Assembly (NCBI GenBank): GCA_023376005.1
Contig: CM042147.1
Coordinates: 121,661,421-121,725,420 of the forward strand
Direction of reading: 5' to 3'
Origin: Doryteuthis pealeii
Lineage: Eukaryota > Mollusca > Cephalopoda > Myopsida > Loliginidae
Length of the DNA stretch: 64,000 bases
Part shown: positions 21,276-33,625 of the stretch, in pieces
How positions within the stretch are numbered: position 1 is the first letter of the stretch
How the letters are laid out: each line of letters opens with the position of its first letter
Program-made: the position numbers and the translations under genes
Notes under the pieces: model-generated
What the model was told of the DNA's origin: nothing
The model's database searches: none
What the model saw: only the letters and a program-made list of their open reading frames with translations

Positions 21276-21499
21276 GTTATTTAGTAAGCTTAGCTTAGAT
21301 GGGACCACCAACCAAGAAGTATGGGGCACCAAGTGAAGTGGCTTTCAAAAAATCACACATTGAGGTAAGCAATGTTAAACACATTTACAACTAGCAGGAT
21401 AATACCAAATCACAAGTGATACCTACCACACCTTAAACTGCTTCAGTCATATGAATATATATATATATATATTATATATATATTATAATTTTACCAAAA

Positions 21500-22180
21500 C
21501 CCTCCACATGAGTAGGATGTGACATAAGGTCATTTCTTTAAGCAGATATTGAAGTCAGTAAGTCTATGTTGGTTTGAATAACAGCAGCTAACTAGTACAA
21601 CTTAAGCAGTGTCCAAGACAGTTGGTATATATAGAAATCCAGAAATGACCCATTCATGAATTTGGGTGATTTGGGTCATTCCATTTCTTGAGTATCTGAT
21701 TGGCTACTTGACTGCTTGATTTGAATGACATTGTGGAGTCATATAATATTCCTGTCATTCTGCAGTAGACTTTGTGGACATTCGGGTTTGTATTTAAGTT
21801 ACAACGTTTGTTGCATGTCTTCCAGTTCGACGGTAATTGGAACTTTAATTATTCTTCACAGAGTTTAACAGGTTTGAATTCAGAGTTTTCCTTCACCTAG
21901 ACTGGTTGCCTAGTACTATTTCCATAGCTTGAGTACGAGTTTAGATACATAACTTTGCCAAGGGTATTAGCGCAATGTGAAATGCAAACAGCTTCGTTCA
22001 AGGTTTGAACTCTGGTTGACGGGTCCATTTACTACAATCTACCATTACACACACCGCCTCCAGAAATTGACAATATATATTTACCGAACCCTCCATGGCG
22101 AACAGGATGTGACACACTGGTATCGAACCCAGAAGCTTATGGTTCCTAGTGAATGCTTTATCAACTGAGTTAAACCGAAA
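21500..22180 (-). repeat. SINE families B and D (copy B)
   Basis: Counterparts of 603-1306, including the 311-bp insertion (about 21550-21860). Small indels throughout. Confidence 0.65.
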
Positions 22181-22419
22181 AAAAACCCCAAAAAACTTGG
22201 CTTTTTTTAATTTATTACTCAGTTTAGTAGTTTAACAAAAGTGTTCATTTCTTTCTTTTTTTTTTATTTCTATATTCTTTTTTCTTTTTTTTTTCTTTTC
22301 TTCCTTAAATTGAAGCAGATGATAGGCATCTCATGTATAGCATTATCACTCTCCTCCCTCTCTTTCTTTCTTCCTTCCATTGAAACAGATGTTAGGCACC
22401 TCATTCATATATATATTTA

Positions 22420-22705
22420 CCAACCCTCCACACGAGCAGTATGTGACACAATGTCAATTTCTTAAGCAGAGTTTAACAGGTTTTGAATTCAGAGTTTTCC
22501 CTTCTCCTAGACTGGTTGCCTAGCCATGGTTAGAGCTCAGTTTGCCCTACTATTTACCCATAGCTGGAGGGAAGAGTAGTTGGATATTATAACTTTGCTT
22601 AGAGTATTAGTGCAATGTGAAATGCAAACAGCTTCGTTCAGGATTTGAACTCTGCTCGATAAGTCCATTTCCTACAACTCTAACATTACACCACGCACAT
22701 CAAGT
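22420..22705 (-). repeat. SINE family B (copy B)
   Basis: Counterpart of 1540-1831 with A- and B-box-like head at the right. Confidence 0.7.
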
Positions 22706-23004
22706 CATATGGTATATGTGCTGCAAAATAGCAGGTACGAATATTGCAAAACTTTTGATTCACCCGAGTATAATGATATCTGGGCTTGTATATAAAATAT
22801 AAAATGACTATTTTTTTATCTTATAATTATCTATAAATTAATGTACTTGTTTCTAAATCCTCGCGTCCGTTATCATCTTGCAACCCCTCTGGTTAAAAAT
22901 GAGATATCCAAATTATCCAAGATGAAATGCAAAATGTAAATACTGATTATCTGGTGTTACTTTCCGCCAAATTCTTATTTCTTAATTTCATAACCTCAAC
23001 TAAT

Positions 23005-26000
23005 AATGGCTTTTAATCCAGCGGTTTTTAGGCTACATAACTTTGCCTGATTGTCCAAGGTTCTTGTCAACCTTGAGCAAAATTTCTTGAACCATCTTGT
23101 TATCTCTATGGCTTGGAGCATGTCCTCGAATCCACGGTTAGCTACATAATTTGCTTGAATTGTCAAGGTTCTTGTAACCTGAGCAAAATTTGCTTGAATC
23201 CATCTGGTTTCTCTATGGCTTGGAGGATGTCCTCTGAATCCACGGTTTTAGGCCTACATCTTTGCTTGATTGTTCAAGGTTTCCTTGTAACCTGGCAAAA
23301 TTTCTTGAAACCATCTGGTTTATCTCTATGGCTTGGAGCATGTCCTCTGAATCCACGGTTTTAGGCTAAATATCTTTTGCCTGATTGTCAAGGTTCTTTG
23401 TAACCTGGCAAAATTTCTTGAACAATCTGGTTATCTCTATGGCTTGGAGCATGTCTCTGAATCCACGTTTTAGGCCTACTACTTTGCTTGATTGTCAAGG
23501 TTCATTGTAACTGAGCAAAATTTTTGAAACCATCTGGTTATCTCTATGGCTTGGAGCATGTCCTTGAATCCACGGTTTTAGGACCTACATAACTTTGCTG
23601 ATTGTCAAGGTTCTTGTAACCTGAGCAAATTCTTGAACGCATTCTGGTTCTCTATGGCTTGTGAGATGTCCTCTGAATCCACGGTTTTAGGGCTACATAT
23701 TTTGGCTGATGGTCAAGGTTCTTGTAACCTGAGCAAAGTTTCTTGAACAACTGGTTATCTCTATGGCTTGGAGATGGTCCTCTGAATCCACGGTTTTTAG
23801 GCTACATAATTTGCTTGATTGTCAAGGTTCTTTGTACCTGAAGCAAAATTTTTGAATCAACTGGTTATCTCTATGGCTTGGAGCATGTCCTCTGTATCCA
23901 CTGGTTTAGGCCTACATAATACTTTGCCTGATTGTCAGTCTTGTAACCTGAGCAAAATTTTCTTGACCAACTGGTTATCTCTATGGCTTGGAGCATGTCT
24001 CTGAATCCAGGTTTTAGGCCTACATAACTTTGCTTGATTGTCAAGGTTCTCTTGTAAACCTTGAGACAAAATTTCTGGAACAACTGGTTATCTCTATGCT
24101 TGGAGGCATGTCTCTGAACCACGTTTTAAGGCCTACATAAACTTTGCTTGATGTCAAGGTTCTTGTAAACTGAGCAAAAATTTCTTGACCATCTGGGTTA
24201 TCTCTATGGCTTGGAGCATGTCCTCTGAAATCCACGGTTTTAGGCTACATAACTTTGCCCTGATTGTCAGGTTCTTGTCCTGAGCAAATTTCTTGAACCA
24301 CTGGTCTTCTCTAGTGGCTGTGGAGCTGTCCTCTGAATCCACGGTTTTAGGCCTACATAACTTTGCTTAATTGTCAGGTTCTTGTAACCTGAGAAAATTT
24401 CTTGAATCAACTGGTTATTCTCTATGGCTTGGAGCATGTCCTCTGAATCCACGTGTTTTAGCGTACATAACTTTTGCTTGATTGTCAGGTTCTTGTCAAC
24501 CTGAGCAAAATTTCATCTTGGAACCCATTTGTTTCTTATGGCTTGGAGCAATGTCCTCTGAATCCGGACGGTTTTAAGCTACATACTTTGCCTGATTGTC
24601 AAGGTTTCTTGTAACCTGAGTCAAAATTTCTTGAACACTGGTTATCTTAATGGCTTGGAGCTGTCCTCATGATCCACGGTTTAGGGCCTACAATAACTTT
24701 GCTTGATTGTCAAGGTTCTGTACCTGAGCAAAATTTCTTGAATCAACTGGTTATCTCTATGGCTTGGACGCATGTCCTCTGAATCCACGGTTTTAGGCCC
24801 TACATAAACTTTGCTATTGTCAAGTTCTTGTAACCTGAGCTAAAAATTTCTTTGTAACCTCTGGTTATCTTATGGCTTGGAGCAATGTCCTCTGAATCAC
24901 GGTTTTAGGCCTAACATAACTTTGCTTGATGTCAAGGTTCTTTGGTAACCTGAAGCAAATTTTCTTCGAACATCTGGTATCGTCTATGGCTTGGAGATGT
25001 TCCTCTGATCCACGGTTTTAGGCCTACTAACTTTGCCTGATTGTCAAAGGTTTTGTAACTGAGCAAAATTTCTTGAACCAACTGGTTATCTCTATGGCTT
25101 GGAGCATGTCCTCTGAATCCAGTTTTAAGGCCTACATACTTTTGGCTTGATTGTCAAGGTTCTTGTAATGAGTACAAAATTTTTCTTGAATCAACCTGGT
25201 TATGCTCTATGGCTTGGAGCATGTCTCTGGAATCCACGAGTTTAAGGCCTCAATAACTTGCCTGATCTGTCAAGGTTCTTGTAACCTGAGCAAAATTTCT
25301 TGAATCAACTGGTTATCTCTAATGGCTTGGGCATGTCCTCTGAATCCAGTTACGGTTTTTAGGCCTACATAACTTTGCCTGATTGTCAGGTTCTTGTAAC
25401 CGCTGAGCAAAATTTCTTGAAACCATTGGTTTATCTTCTATGGCTTGGAAAGCATGTCTCTGAAATCCACGGTTTTTAGGGCTCATAACTTTGGTTGATT
25501 GTCAAGGGTTCTTGTAAAACCTGCAAGAATTCTTGAACCCCATGCTGGTTATCTCTATGGCTTGGAGCAATGTCCTCTGAATCCACACGGTTATTTTAGG
25601 CCCCTACATAAACTTTTGCTTGGGGTGATTTGGTCAAATGGTTTGTAATGAGTAAATTCTTGAAACCTATCTGGTTATCTCTATGGCTGGAGCATGTCCT
25701 CTTGAATCCAGTTAGGCTATCATAATCTTGCCTGATTTGTACGGTTCTTGGTATCTGAGCAAAATTTCTGAACATCTGGTATCTCTATCGGTTGGATGGA
25801 TGGTCCTTCGAATCCACGGTTTAGGCTACATAAACTTTGCTGATTGTCAAGTTCTGTAACCTGAGCAAAATTTTGAACCATCTGGTTATCTCTATGGCTT
25901 GGAGCATGTCCTCTGAATCCGGTTTTAGGCCTACATAATACTTTGCTTGATTGTCAAGGTTCTTGGTAACCTGAGCAAATTTTTGAATCTGGTATATATA

Positions 26001-26410
26001 TGGTTGGAGCATGTCCTCTGAATCCACGGTTTTAGGCCTACATAACTTTCTTGATTGTCAAGGTTTGTAACCTGAGCAAATTTCGAACCATCTGGTTATT
26101 CTCTATGGCTTGGAGCATGTCTCTGAATCCACGGTTTTAGGCTCTTAACTTTGCCTGATTGTCAAGGTTCTTGTAACTGAGCAAAATTTTTGAACATCTG
26201 GTTATCTCTATGTTGGAGCATGTCTCCTGAATCCACGGTTTTAGGCCTACATAATTTGCTTGATTGTCAGGTTGTTTGTAACCTGAGCAAAATTCTTGAA
26301 CCATCTGGTTATCTATGGCTTGGAGTCATGCTTGAATCCACGGTTTTAGGCCTACATATTTTGCCTGATTGTCAAGGTTTCTGTAATAAGCAAAGTTTCT
26401 TGAACCAACT
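23005..26410 (-). repeat. 111-bp satellite derived from mariner transposase coding sequence
   Basis: About 30 tandem units; a typical unit contains TATCTCTATGGCTTGGAGCA, TCCTCTGAATCCACGG, TTTTAGGCCTACATAACTTT and GATTGTCAAGGTTCTTG. Consensus length is 111 bp, i.e. 37 codons. The minus strand of the consensus has no stop and reads MLQAIEITRWFKKF, CSGYKNLDNQAKLC and RPKTVDSED, then the next MLQAIE. That is the mariner DNA-binding segment between the two helix-turn-helix motifs. Individual units have frequent single-base gains and losses. The array is bounded on the right by the rest of the mariner N-terminus (26410-26530), so it grew inside that fragment. Confidence 0.9.
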
Positions 26411-26530
26411 GGTTACTGTAATGTGACAACTGTGCTTAACTTTTCCACAACAAATGTTTTTGATTGCTTCTGTGGCATTATGGCCCAGTTTGAACTCGTA
26501 AAGAATAAGTTTCTGAATTGTTGCATGCAT
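26410..26530 (-). pseudogene. Mariner N-terminal end adjoining the satellite
   Basis: Counterpart of 2250-2347: the minus strand contains the LYEFKLGHNATEAIKN coding stretch, directly continuous with the last satellite unit. Confidence 0.75.
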
Positions 26531-27086
26531 CTGTGTGGCTTCAATACACACTGAGGTAAAGCAATGTCAACACACCAACTAGGTTTAATATAATACAGTG
26601 AGTACCTACCACAGCTTAAACTGCTTCAGTAATATGATATATATTTACCAAAACCCTCCACATGAGTAGGATGTGATACAAGGTCAATTTCTTAAGCGGC
26701 GTTTACAGGTTTGAATTCAGAGTTTTCCTTCACCTAGACTGGTGCCTAGCTACTATTTTATTACTACTAGTGTTATTTTTCGCTGAATATCTTATTTCTT
26801 ATTTCATACTAACTAATAATGGACATTCCTTTTTTATAAAGAAAGAAAAGGACATGCTAACGAAAAAATATAATAAGAAAGAAAGAGATAGGAGAAATGT
26901 TTATTTATTGAATTTATAAATATCTATCTTTTCGTTATCATATAATTTATATTTTCGTTATCACCTTGTAGGTTATAAATTTATAAATAAACATTTTTCA
27001 ATTGCCACACTCTAACAAAATTTCCAGTTAACACACTCTAAAAATCTTTAATACGAAACTTAAGATTAGTTTTCCTGTATGGCAGA

Positions 27087-27341
27087 TTTTTTTTTTTTTT
27101 TTTTTCGGTCGGGGGCGCTAAAGTAGGTATCAGCCAAATTAGCGAGGGAGTCTATCCCCATTTCAAATAGCGCTAGACCAAGGAGATTGTTTTTTTTTTG
27201 GCATCTGAGGTGGAGCGCCACACCTACATCAGTCCTTACTTTACCCGAAGATCTCTGTACTCATACGCTGAGTTGGCAGGACCGGAATCGACTAGGAACC
27301 ATGTGGTTTCTAACAAACGCTCTACCCACTGAGCTAACCCG
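27087..27341 (-). repeat. SINE family A (copy B)
   Basis: T run at 27087-27105 (poly-A tail on the minus strand), A and B boxes near 27341 and 27290. Counterpart of 3021-3286. Confidence 0.8.
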
Positions 27342-27414
27342 TTAGAAAGGATATTAAAAACATAACAACAAAATAATTAACAACAATAACAATGATAGAA
27401 ATAAGGAAACGTAG

Positions 27415-27800
27415 ACAGAAAAACTGCAATTGCCAAACCCAGACATGTGCCGGTAAAGAAAATGTTTAACAAAAGGTGTAATTTACCTTGCATGATAACA
27501 TCTAACAAAAACCCGACATTATTAAATTTTACGTGGTTGTAAAAATCAGATTTTAAAACTAGTTTACAAGCCATAACACTCTTTTTCTAATATTAAACTA
27601 AAAAATGTAACATTAGCTAGCTATATTTGGAATTTAAAGCATCAAAATACAACAACGATTATTAAATGGGAATATTAAAGAGATCAATATTCTGCCGAAG
27701 TCTAACTGATCCAATGTTAGCGATAAGTAGATTCCCGGATATGAAAAATTTATAATAAGAAAATGAATTTTTGGGGAAATGCCACGCAGATTGATAACTC
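27415..27800 (+). pseudogene. Penelope-like GIY-YIG fragment (copy B, frameshifted)
   Basis: Same content as 3366-3810 (CAATTGCCAAACCCAGACAT entry, then the nuclease stretch), but with at least six single-base differences that break the frame, and a deletion near 27712 that removes the poly-T stretch. The GIY-YIG residues can still be read piecewise. Confidence 0.8.
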
Positions 27801-28124
27801 ATTAATGTATTATTAAGATTAATATAGATATAATATAAAATATGCACTATTATTACAAAAAAAATCTCTAACTTAATAGAATTATCAAAAGACTTGAATT
27901 TCAGAATACACATAAGTAAGATATAACAAGATGATATATAAGAAAAGAGGATAGGAGTAAAAACAGCTGATAGATAGAATTACAAATTACTTTTCCCGGA
28001 TGAACATATGGAAACTAATCATCAATTTCAAAGGAAAAAGTTTAGTTTTAAGACTAAAAGTTTATTTTAGAAGACAGAGAATAAAAATAATTCTAACCAG
28101 ACATATATATATATACTACTATAA

Positions 28125-28186
28125 TTTTTTAGTTCTTCCTGAGGAAAGTGTATTCTTGAACACGAAACCATGGTAGGAGAAAAACT
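28125..28186 (+). ncRNA. Hammerhead-ribozyme-like motif (copy B)
   Basis: CTGAGGA at 28139-28145, GAAACCATGGTA following an ACAC stem II strand. One base fewer than copy A before GAAA. Stem I can pair TTCTTC with GGAGAA (six pairs including one G-U), so base changes on both sides leave pairing intact. Confidence 0.5.
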
Positions 28187-28201
28187 TTCTACAACTTATT
28201 C

Positions 28202-28233
<32 letters not shown>

Positions 28234-28261
28234 CAGTGATTTTTACGTAACTTTATATATA

Positions 28262-29060
28262 CAAGGTGTGTCATAAAGTATCGAGGATTGAAGCTCTATT
28301 TACCAAGATAGAAATGAAATGAATAGAATGTTAATTTTTTCAGAATACAAGGTGTGTCAAAAAATTTTTTAAAATCTCTACTTTTTTGCACACCTTGTAT
28401 TTATATTATATATATGTGTGTGTGTAACTGCATCTAAGTGCTAAGTGATTTTATACATATTTAGGCACACCACACACAACAGGGTTGTATGATCTGGTGT
28501 GTGAATGCAGCTTTTTCTCTCCATGCATTTTAATGACCTCTTAAATACACTGCAATTGGACAAGTAACTAGGCAACCAATATCCAACTTAATGAAAGGTT
28601 ATATTTTACCCCATACAGTAAGTTTCACTTTCAAATATTTGAAAATAACAAACAATTTTTGCAATTATATTGTATCTGACAAAAACAATTTTTACTATTG
28701 TGTGATACTATTTCTGAACGACATTTTTATTTTAAATAAGCATAAAAATATTTTGTAAATAAAAACTGTATTTTTTTATTTAAATACTAAATGTCTTTTG
28801 TCTTTTTATAATCATCATAAGGTGTTGAAAAATATTCATAAATTTCTGATTAAAAGTATTTATTTAAAAAGATTTTGCTATTGAATTTTAATTTGATTAG
28901 TGTACCAACCATTATTATTTAGTTTTATGTTAGTTCAACATTCCATAAACTTCTGATTAAAATCATTTGTTTACAAAAATTTGGAAGTGGAAGTTAGTGA
29001 TGAGTTAATATGAACTTTTCATTAAGTTGATGATTTGGGGTCTTTGGTTACTTTGTTTCA
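28262..29060. mobile_element. Mariner-type MITE and fold-back MITE (copy B)
   Basis: 28262-28397 corresponds to 4267-4403; about 28560-29060 corresponds to 4568-5136 with deletions of a few to tens of bases in the middle. Confidence 0.65.
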
Positions 29061-29529
29061 AATATTCATAAAGCAGGACTATTATAAGCTTTGAGGTGAA
29101 CTAGTGTTACAATTCATGAGAGGTCATGAATTGGTGAAAGACCCTGTAGCTAGAATTTAATTGAGGTCTATCGATTTAGAATCAGGGAGTCCATTGAAAA
29201 CTAGGGGCTGTTGGTAACCTTGACCCTTAGAGGCGCTTGATTTTTACGTCCATGACAGACACTGTGATGTTTAGAGTTTTAGATTCAACTATTTCAGAGA
29301 CCTTAGGCATTCTTCTGGGTCGTCTCAGCAGTGAATTATTATGGGCCAATAAAAGCTTGATCAAGCAAACACAGGTTTGTTAGTTTATTAAATGTAAAAA
29401 CAAGCAATGCCCAGCCAGCCAAGAAGATTGAAGATAGAAGTAACTAGATAAGAAATGGTGGCCAGACAAGATAACAGGAATCAGTCAGTAAGCAGTTAAC
29501 AAGAACCAGCAACAAGCAACAAAGTTTAA

Positions 29530-30750
29530 CAGTAGAGAACTAAGTACGATCATCTGGTAATCTGAATTAGTTACATAAATAAGAGTAACCTCCCCTTGTT
29601 TGTTTCACTTTGAGGAAGCCTTATGTTTTGGTGCGGCTTTTCATTTCACATAAATTACACTGAAAATACGAATTTGTTTTGAATCAATACAACTGCATGT
29701 TTTAAACACAAAAATATGATAAAATGTGTTTTAATTGTCTTGCACATTATTTGAAATGAACTTAATTGTTATTAAGAACACATTTTATATTTTTTCATGT
29801 TAAAACATGCAGTTATATTGATTCAAACAATATGTATTTTAGTGTAGATTTACAGTGAAATGAAAATGGCCGACCAAACATAACAGCTTCCTCAAGGTGA
29901 AACAAATAAAGGGAGGTTACTCTCATTTGGTAACTAATGTTAGATTATGTATCATCTTCTCTAATCTAAGTCTCTGTCTCTCTCTCTCACTCTCTCTCTC
30001 TCCTCTCTCTCTCTCTCCATCGAGATGATCCTCTTCGATTATACTGAGACTCTCTCTTATATACCAATGTTTAGAAGGGTATATAACACTAGGCAGACTG
30101 AATTTTAAAAAGCGTAGTGGGATGCACTGATCAATCTCAGAAAACACTGATAAGTGAGAAAGATAATTATAATTTTTGGAATTTTTTCTTCACATATTTT
30201 TTGGGGTAATCTTAACTTTTTCCTCGTAAATTCTACCATAAAATAAATTGAACCTCTTTTATGTCCGTGTTTTTGCAATAATTTTTTATTTTTCTTACCC
30301 TTATTATTTTACAATACTAATTATTTTATTATTTATTTTAATATTCACTTCATGTGTATATCCTAAAATTTTTTTTTGTGAGAATGGTTAGTTTTAAAGT
30401 GGAGGTCATTTTACATTTTAGGCATAATTGGATCTCCTTTTTATGACGTAATTTTGTTTTTTGTCGATGATGATTAAATCTGACATTTTTATTTTAGAGT
30501 ACAAAGCCAAAAAAAAAGAAGAGAATTAACAACAAAAAAGGAGACCACTTTAAAACTAAATTCTCACAAATATAAAACTTTTAGAATATAACATTGAAGT
30601 GAATATTAAAATAAATAAAAAAATTATTTAGTTTGTAAATACAGGTGCAAGAAAAATAAAACATTTATTGCAAAATATGGACATAAAATGAGGGTTTACT
30701 TATTTCATGGTAGGAATTTACGAGGAAAAAGTTAAGGATTACTTCTTTTT
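29530..30750. mobile_element. Hairpin MITE, (CT)n tract and fold-back element (copy B)
   Basis: 29530-29950 corresponds to 5643-6063, 29970-30018 to the (CT)n tract, and 30205-30750 to 6340-6904. Order and orientation are kept. Confidence 0.7.
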
Positions 30751-31147
30751 TTTTCCTACATTTTAATTTTTGAAGTTTGAACATAATTCGATTTGTGTTC
30801 TGTTTTCATGACTCACTTAAGCAAACACACTTTGTAATTATCAATTTTACAAGCTGGCAGAGGTATAATAAACTGAATGTTTCACGTGTTCAGTATCAGC
30901 ATTGACTTTCTATCAATGGGGTTGCCAACCTGAATAATGATCTTATAAACGACCTACTTATAAGTATTATTTTCAATAAGCAGAATCTTCTTCCAAGCCA
31001 TAACATGTAAGTGCTGTATGCTGACACACCTGGACTTAACAGAGTGTGTGTTTGGGTATGACATTAAATTGCATCTGGTGTGAGGTTCCAATTTTCTCGG
31101 TGTGTCTATGTTTATGAAAATCCTTAATCTGGAACTATAAATGAAAC

Positions 31148-31372
31148 GGACCATATACCTTTAGGCACCCCTTTTTGGTCTCGATTAAAAAGGACATGTT
31201 TTTCATTTACACGTCAATTATTCGGTTGTTTGTTAGGGGTTAGGGTTAGGTGTTAGTTTTATAATTAAAAAAAAAATCTAAAAATCATCTGTTAAAAAAT
31301 GGATATTGACGTGTAAATGAAAAATATGTCCTTTCTTAATCGAGATCAAAAAGGGTGGCCTAAAGGTTATGG
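31148..31372. mobile_element. hAT-like hairpin MITE (copy B)
   Basis: GGACCATATACCTTTAGGCA at the left; flanking AATGAAAC kept on both sides. The right terminus has lost a few bases. Confidence 0.75.
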
Positions 31373-31545
31373 CAATGAAACCTCTGATATTTTTTTTATC
31401 ATTAGTCCTCTGATCTACCACTGAGCTACTGGGTGTTTTAGAAAAATATATATAATTCATAATCTAATACTTAATCAGTTCTCATTCAAATTGATTCTCG
31501 AATTTTAACAGAATGTATAGACACAACCCAAAATTCAATGTTTAA

Positions 31546-31772
31546 TTTTTTGCCTACCAAATTTCCCCAGCAAGTACAAATTTTCTTTTATCCATTCACT
31601 GGTTCCCTAGTGCAAAAGGATCAAGTGCAGTCTCAGGGTTGTTCAAGACAAAACAAAAGATGACAGGGGTGTTAATGTAGTCATTTTTCAATATAAACAA
31701 GTGACATGGTGAGAGCCACTGCCAGTGGTTACGGTAGAATTGCAGTTGGAGCAGTTTAAAGTAGGCAAAGAG
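31546..31772. mobile_element. TTAA-flanked MITE (copy B)
   Basis: TTAA at 31542-31545 and 31773-31776; same ends as 7732-7968. Confidence 0.8.
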
Positions 31773-31832
31773 TTAATGTTTAAATTGCCTTTTGTTTCCT
31801 GTGAATGATATTTCTATATATGAAAAAAAAAA

Positions 31833-32375
31833 GGAAATTTATGAGGAAGTGTGTCCAGGTCTCCTGCTCAGAAATGCTACCGGTGACTATTAATATACGT
31901 CCCCACTATGTTTGATGTTACTTGAAAGAAACAGCAACTTAGGCGTTAAATGTATTTTAGAGGGGGGCTTCTCTTTTTTGGGTAATTCTTATTTATTTAT
32001 CGTAATTTGTCGTAATTTTGTTCATTATAGAAATTTGTCGTAATTCTTGTTCATTAATAGAAATTTGTCGTATTCTTGTTTTTTTATCGTAATTTGTCGT
32101 AAAACTTGTTTAGATATGAGATGGATATATAGTTTGGATAGACTGAGATATGATAGATAAACAAAATAATATAGATAGATATAAACAATGGAGATGATTT
32201 TTCTACATGTAAATGTATTTGTGGGGTTCGCTTCTTTTTTGTTGTAATTCTTGTTTATTTAAGTAAAAAAGACATTAAACAATTGAGACGACATAGCTGG
32301 GGACGTTATTTTAATAGTCCACCGGGTAGCAATTTCTGAGGCAGGAGACCGGGACGCACTTCCTCATAAATTACC
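31833..32375. mobile_element. Fold-back MITE present only in copy B
   Basis: Ends GGAAATTTATGAGGAAG and CTTCCTCATAAATTACC are inverted repeats with arms of about 75 bp. The interior repeats TCGTAATTTGTCGTAAT several times. It sits in an A run that is uninterrupted in copy A (8020-8030), with A tracts on both sides fitting an 8-bp target duplication. Relative: 9263-9782. Confidence 0.8.
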
Positions 32376-32519
32376 AAAAAAAACCCAAAAAAACATTAAA
32401 CAGAGAATTTTAGTTGTTTTGCACATATATAAATACAGGGTGTTTTAAATAATTGATATCATTCTAGATGTACAGGGCATTTAGAAAATTGATATAATTT
32501 CGTAATCTAATAACTGATC

Positions 32520-33590
32520 AGTTCTGTTTTTTGGATTATTCGGACTATTGTCTCTTTTCATTGTTATCTGTACAATGTGCCTTCTTCAGGTTTTTTGTTG
32601 ACTTGAAACTTTGGTCAGACTTGGCAGCCTTCTTGTCGAAAATTCGGGACTTGTCGTAATTTGGGAGCCATCATGAAACTTTGAACCTAAACCTTTATTC
32701 AGTTCGTGGGGGTATCCCTGTTCTCATTCCACTAACCATAGCTGGGGTACAGGTGGAGACGGAAGGGCAAATTCACGAACCTGTGTTGAGCAACAACGGT
32801 CCGTCGATGAAGGAGATGAGAGCCAACCAACGCGTCCGTAGCTCGATCGGAAAGAGCAGCGGGTTGGCATGTTGCACGTGTGGGCGGAGGAGCGGAACAT
32901 GTGACGAGTCCCGACTAGTTGTGGCAGTAAAACTCGGGAGTGTCCTTGAGGCAACAATTATATGGGCAAGTTCGTAGCTGGCCGAGACGAGAGTTGTGAC
33001 GTTTCGGCCGGACCGAGTATAAAGAACAGTGGCGAGGGAGCAAATGACGACGACCTTATTTCTATTAAGATCTTCGCGTGTTACGGTAGAGGTGAATTTC
33101 GTTAGATAAGTAGTATCCTGTTCTCATTCCACTAACCATAGCTGGGGTACAGGTGTTAAGCTGTTTTAATTATTATTCTATGTTACTGCTGCTCCTGACC
33201 AGGACTGAACCTGCAGTCTAGAGATAACTGTCACTTAGAACTGTCTTAACCTAACTCCTTTATCCACTACGCTATGTGTCCAATTGGACAATTCAGTGTG
33301 ATTTTTGGGAACTTCTAAACCTTGTTTTGCCTAGAATATCTACCTCCAATAGTCCAAATAATCCAAATAATATTAATTATCAAGCCTCATCTCAAAAATT
33401 CCAAGAAATGATCAGTTCTAATTCTCAGAATTTTTGAAGTTCTGTGAAGGCTCCCAATTACGACATGAAGGCACCTGAGTTCAACAAGAAGGTTCCCGAG
33501 TCTGACAAGAAATACCTGAAGTAGGCCGGAGGGGACATCGGCCGAAACGTGTTGCTAACAGTAAAAATGAAGACAATAGTCCGAATAATC
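32520..33590. mobile_element. Fold-back element with KVPES-type arms (copy B)
   Basis: Left arm TGGATTATTCGGACTATTG; right arm CATCGGCCGAAACGTG to GACAATAGTCCGAATAATC. Contains the central tRNA-like stretch (33170-33290). The centre is enlarged by 32757-33115. The right arm is complete here, unlike copy A. Confidence 0.7.
32757..33115. other. GC-richer island between 40-bp direct repeats
   Basis: About 360 bp, much richer in G+C and CpG than its surroundings, lying between two copies of CTGTTCTCATTCCACTAACC and following bases (about 32715-32756 and 33117-33157). It contains GAGTATAAAGAACAG, a good TATA box, and GTTTCGGCCGGACC. It could be a solo LTR or other promoter-bearing insert, but ends and a short target duplication typical of LTRs are not seen. 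Absent from copy A. Confidence 0.5.
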
Positions 33591-33625
33591 AAAATTGATC
33601 AGTTCTCATTCAAATGATCTCAAAT

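Larger units (their letters stand above)
20851..33525. repeat. Large duplicated segment, copy B
   Basis: Collinear partner of 1-8812. It is longer because of a 111-bp satellite array (about 23005-26410), a MITE present only here (31833-32375) and an extra island (32757-33115). Single-base insertions and deletions relative to copy A occur every few tens of bases, often in homopolymers, which is the pattern of uncorrected long reads rather than of ageing by substitution. Internal elements match those of copy A one for one. Confidence 0.9.

Noticed and set aside
23005..26410. CRISPR-like array
   Set aside because: Units are contiguous 111-bp copies with no unique spacers, in a eukaryotic setting.
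23113..26426. Several open frames on both strands of the satellite as separate genes
   Set aside because: They are frame remnants of the same 111-bp unit; only the minus-strand consensus frame has a transposase explanation.
32681..32977. 98-codon frame and its 77-codon antisense as real proteins
   Set aside because: They span the junction of a fold-back element and the GC-rich island; overlapping long frames on both strands reflect base composition.
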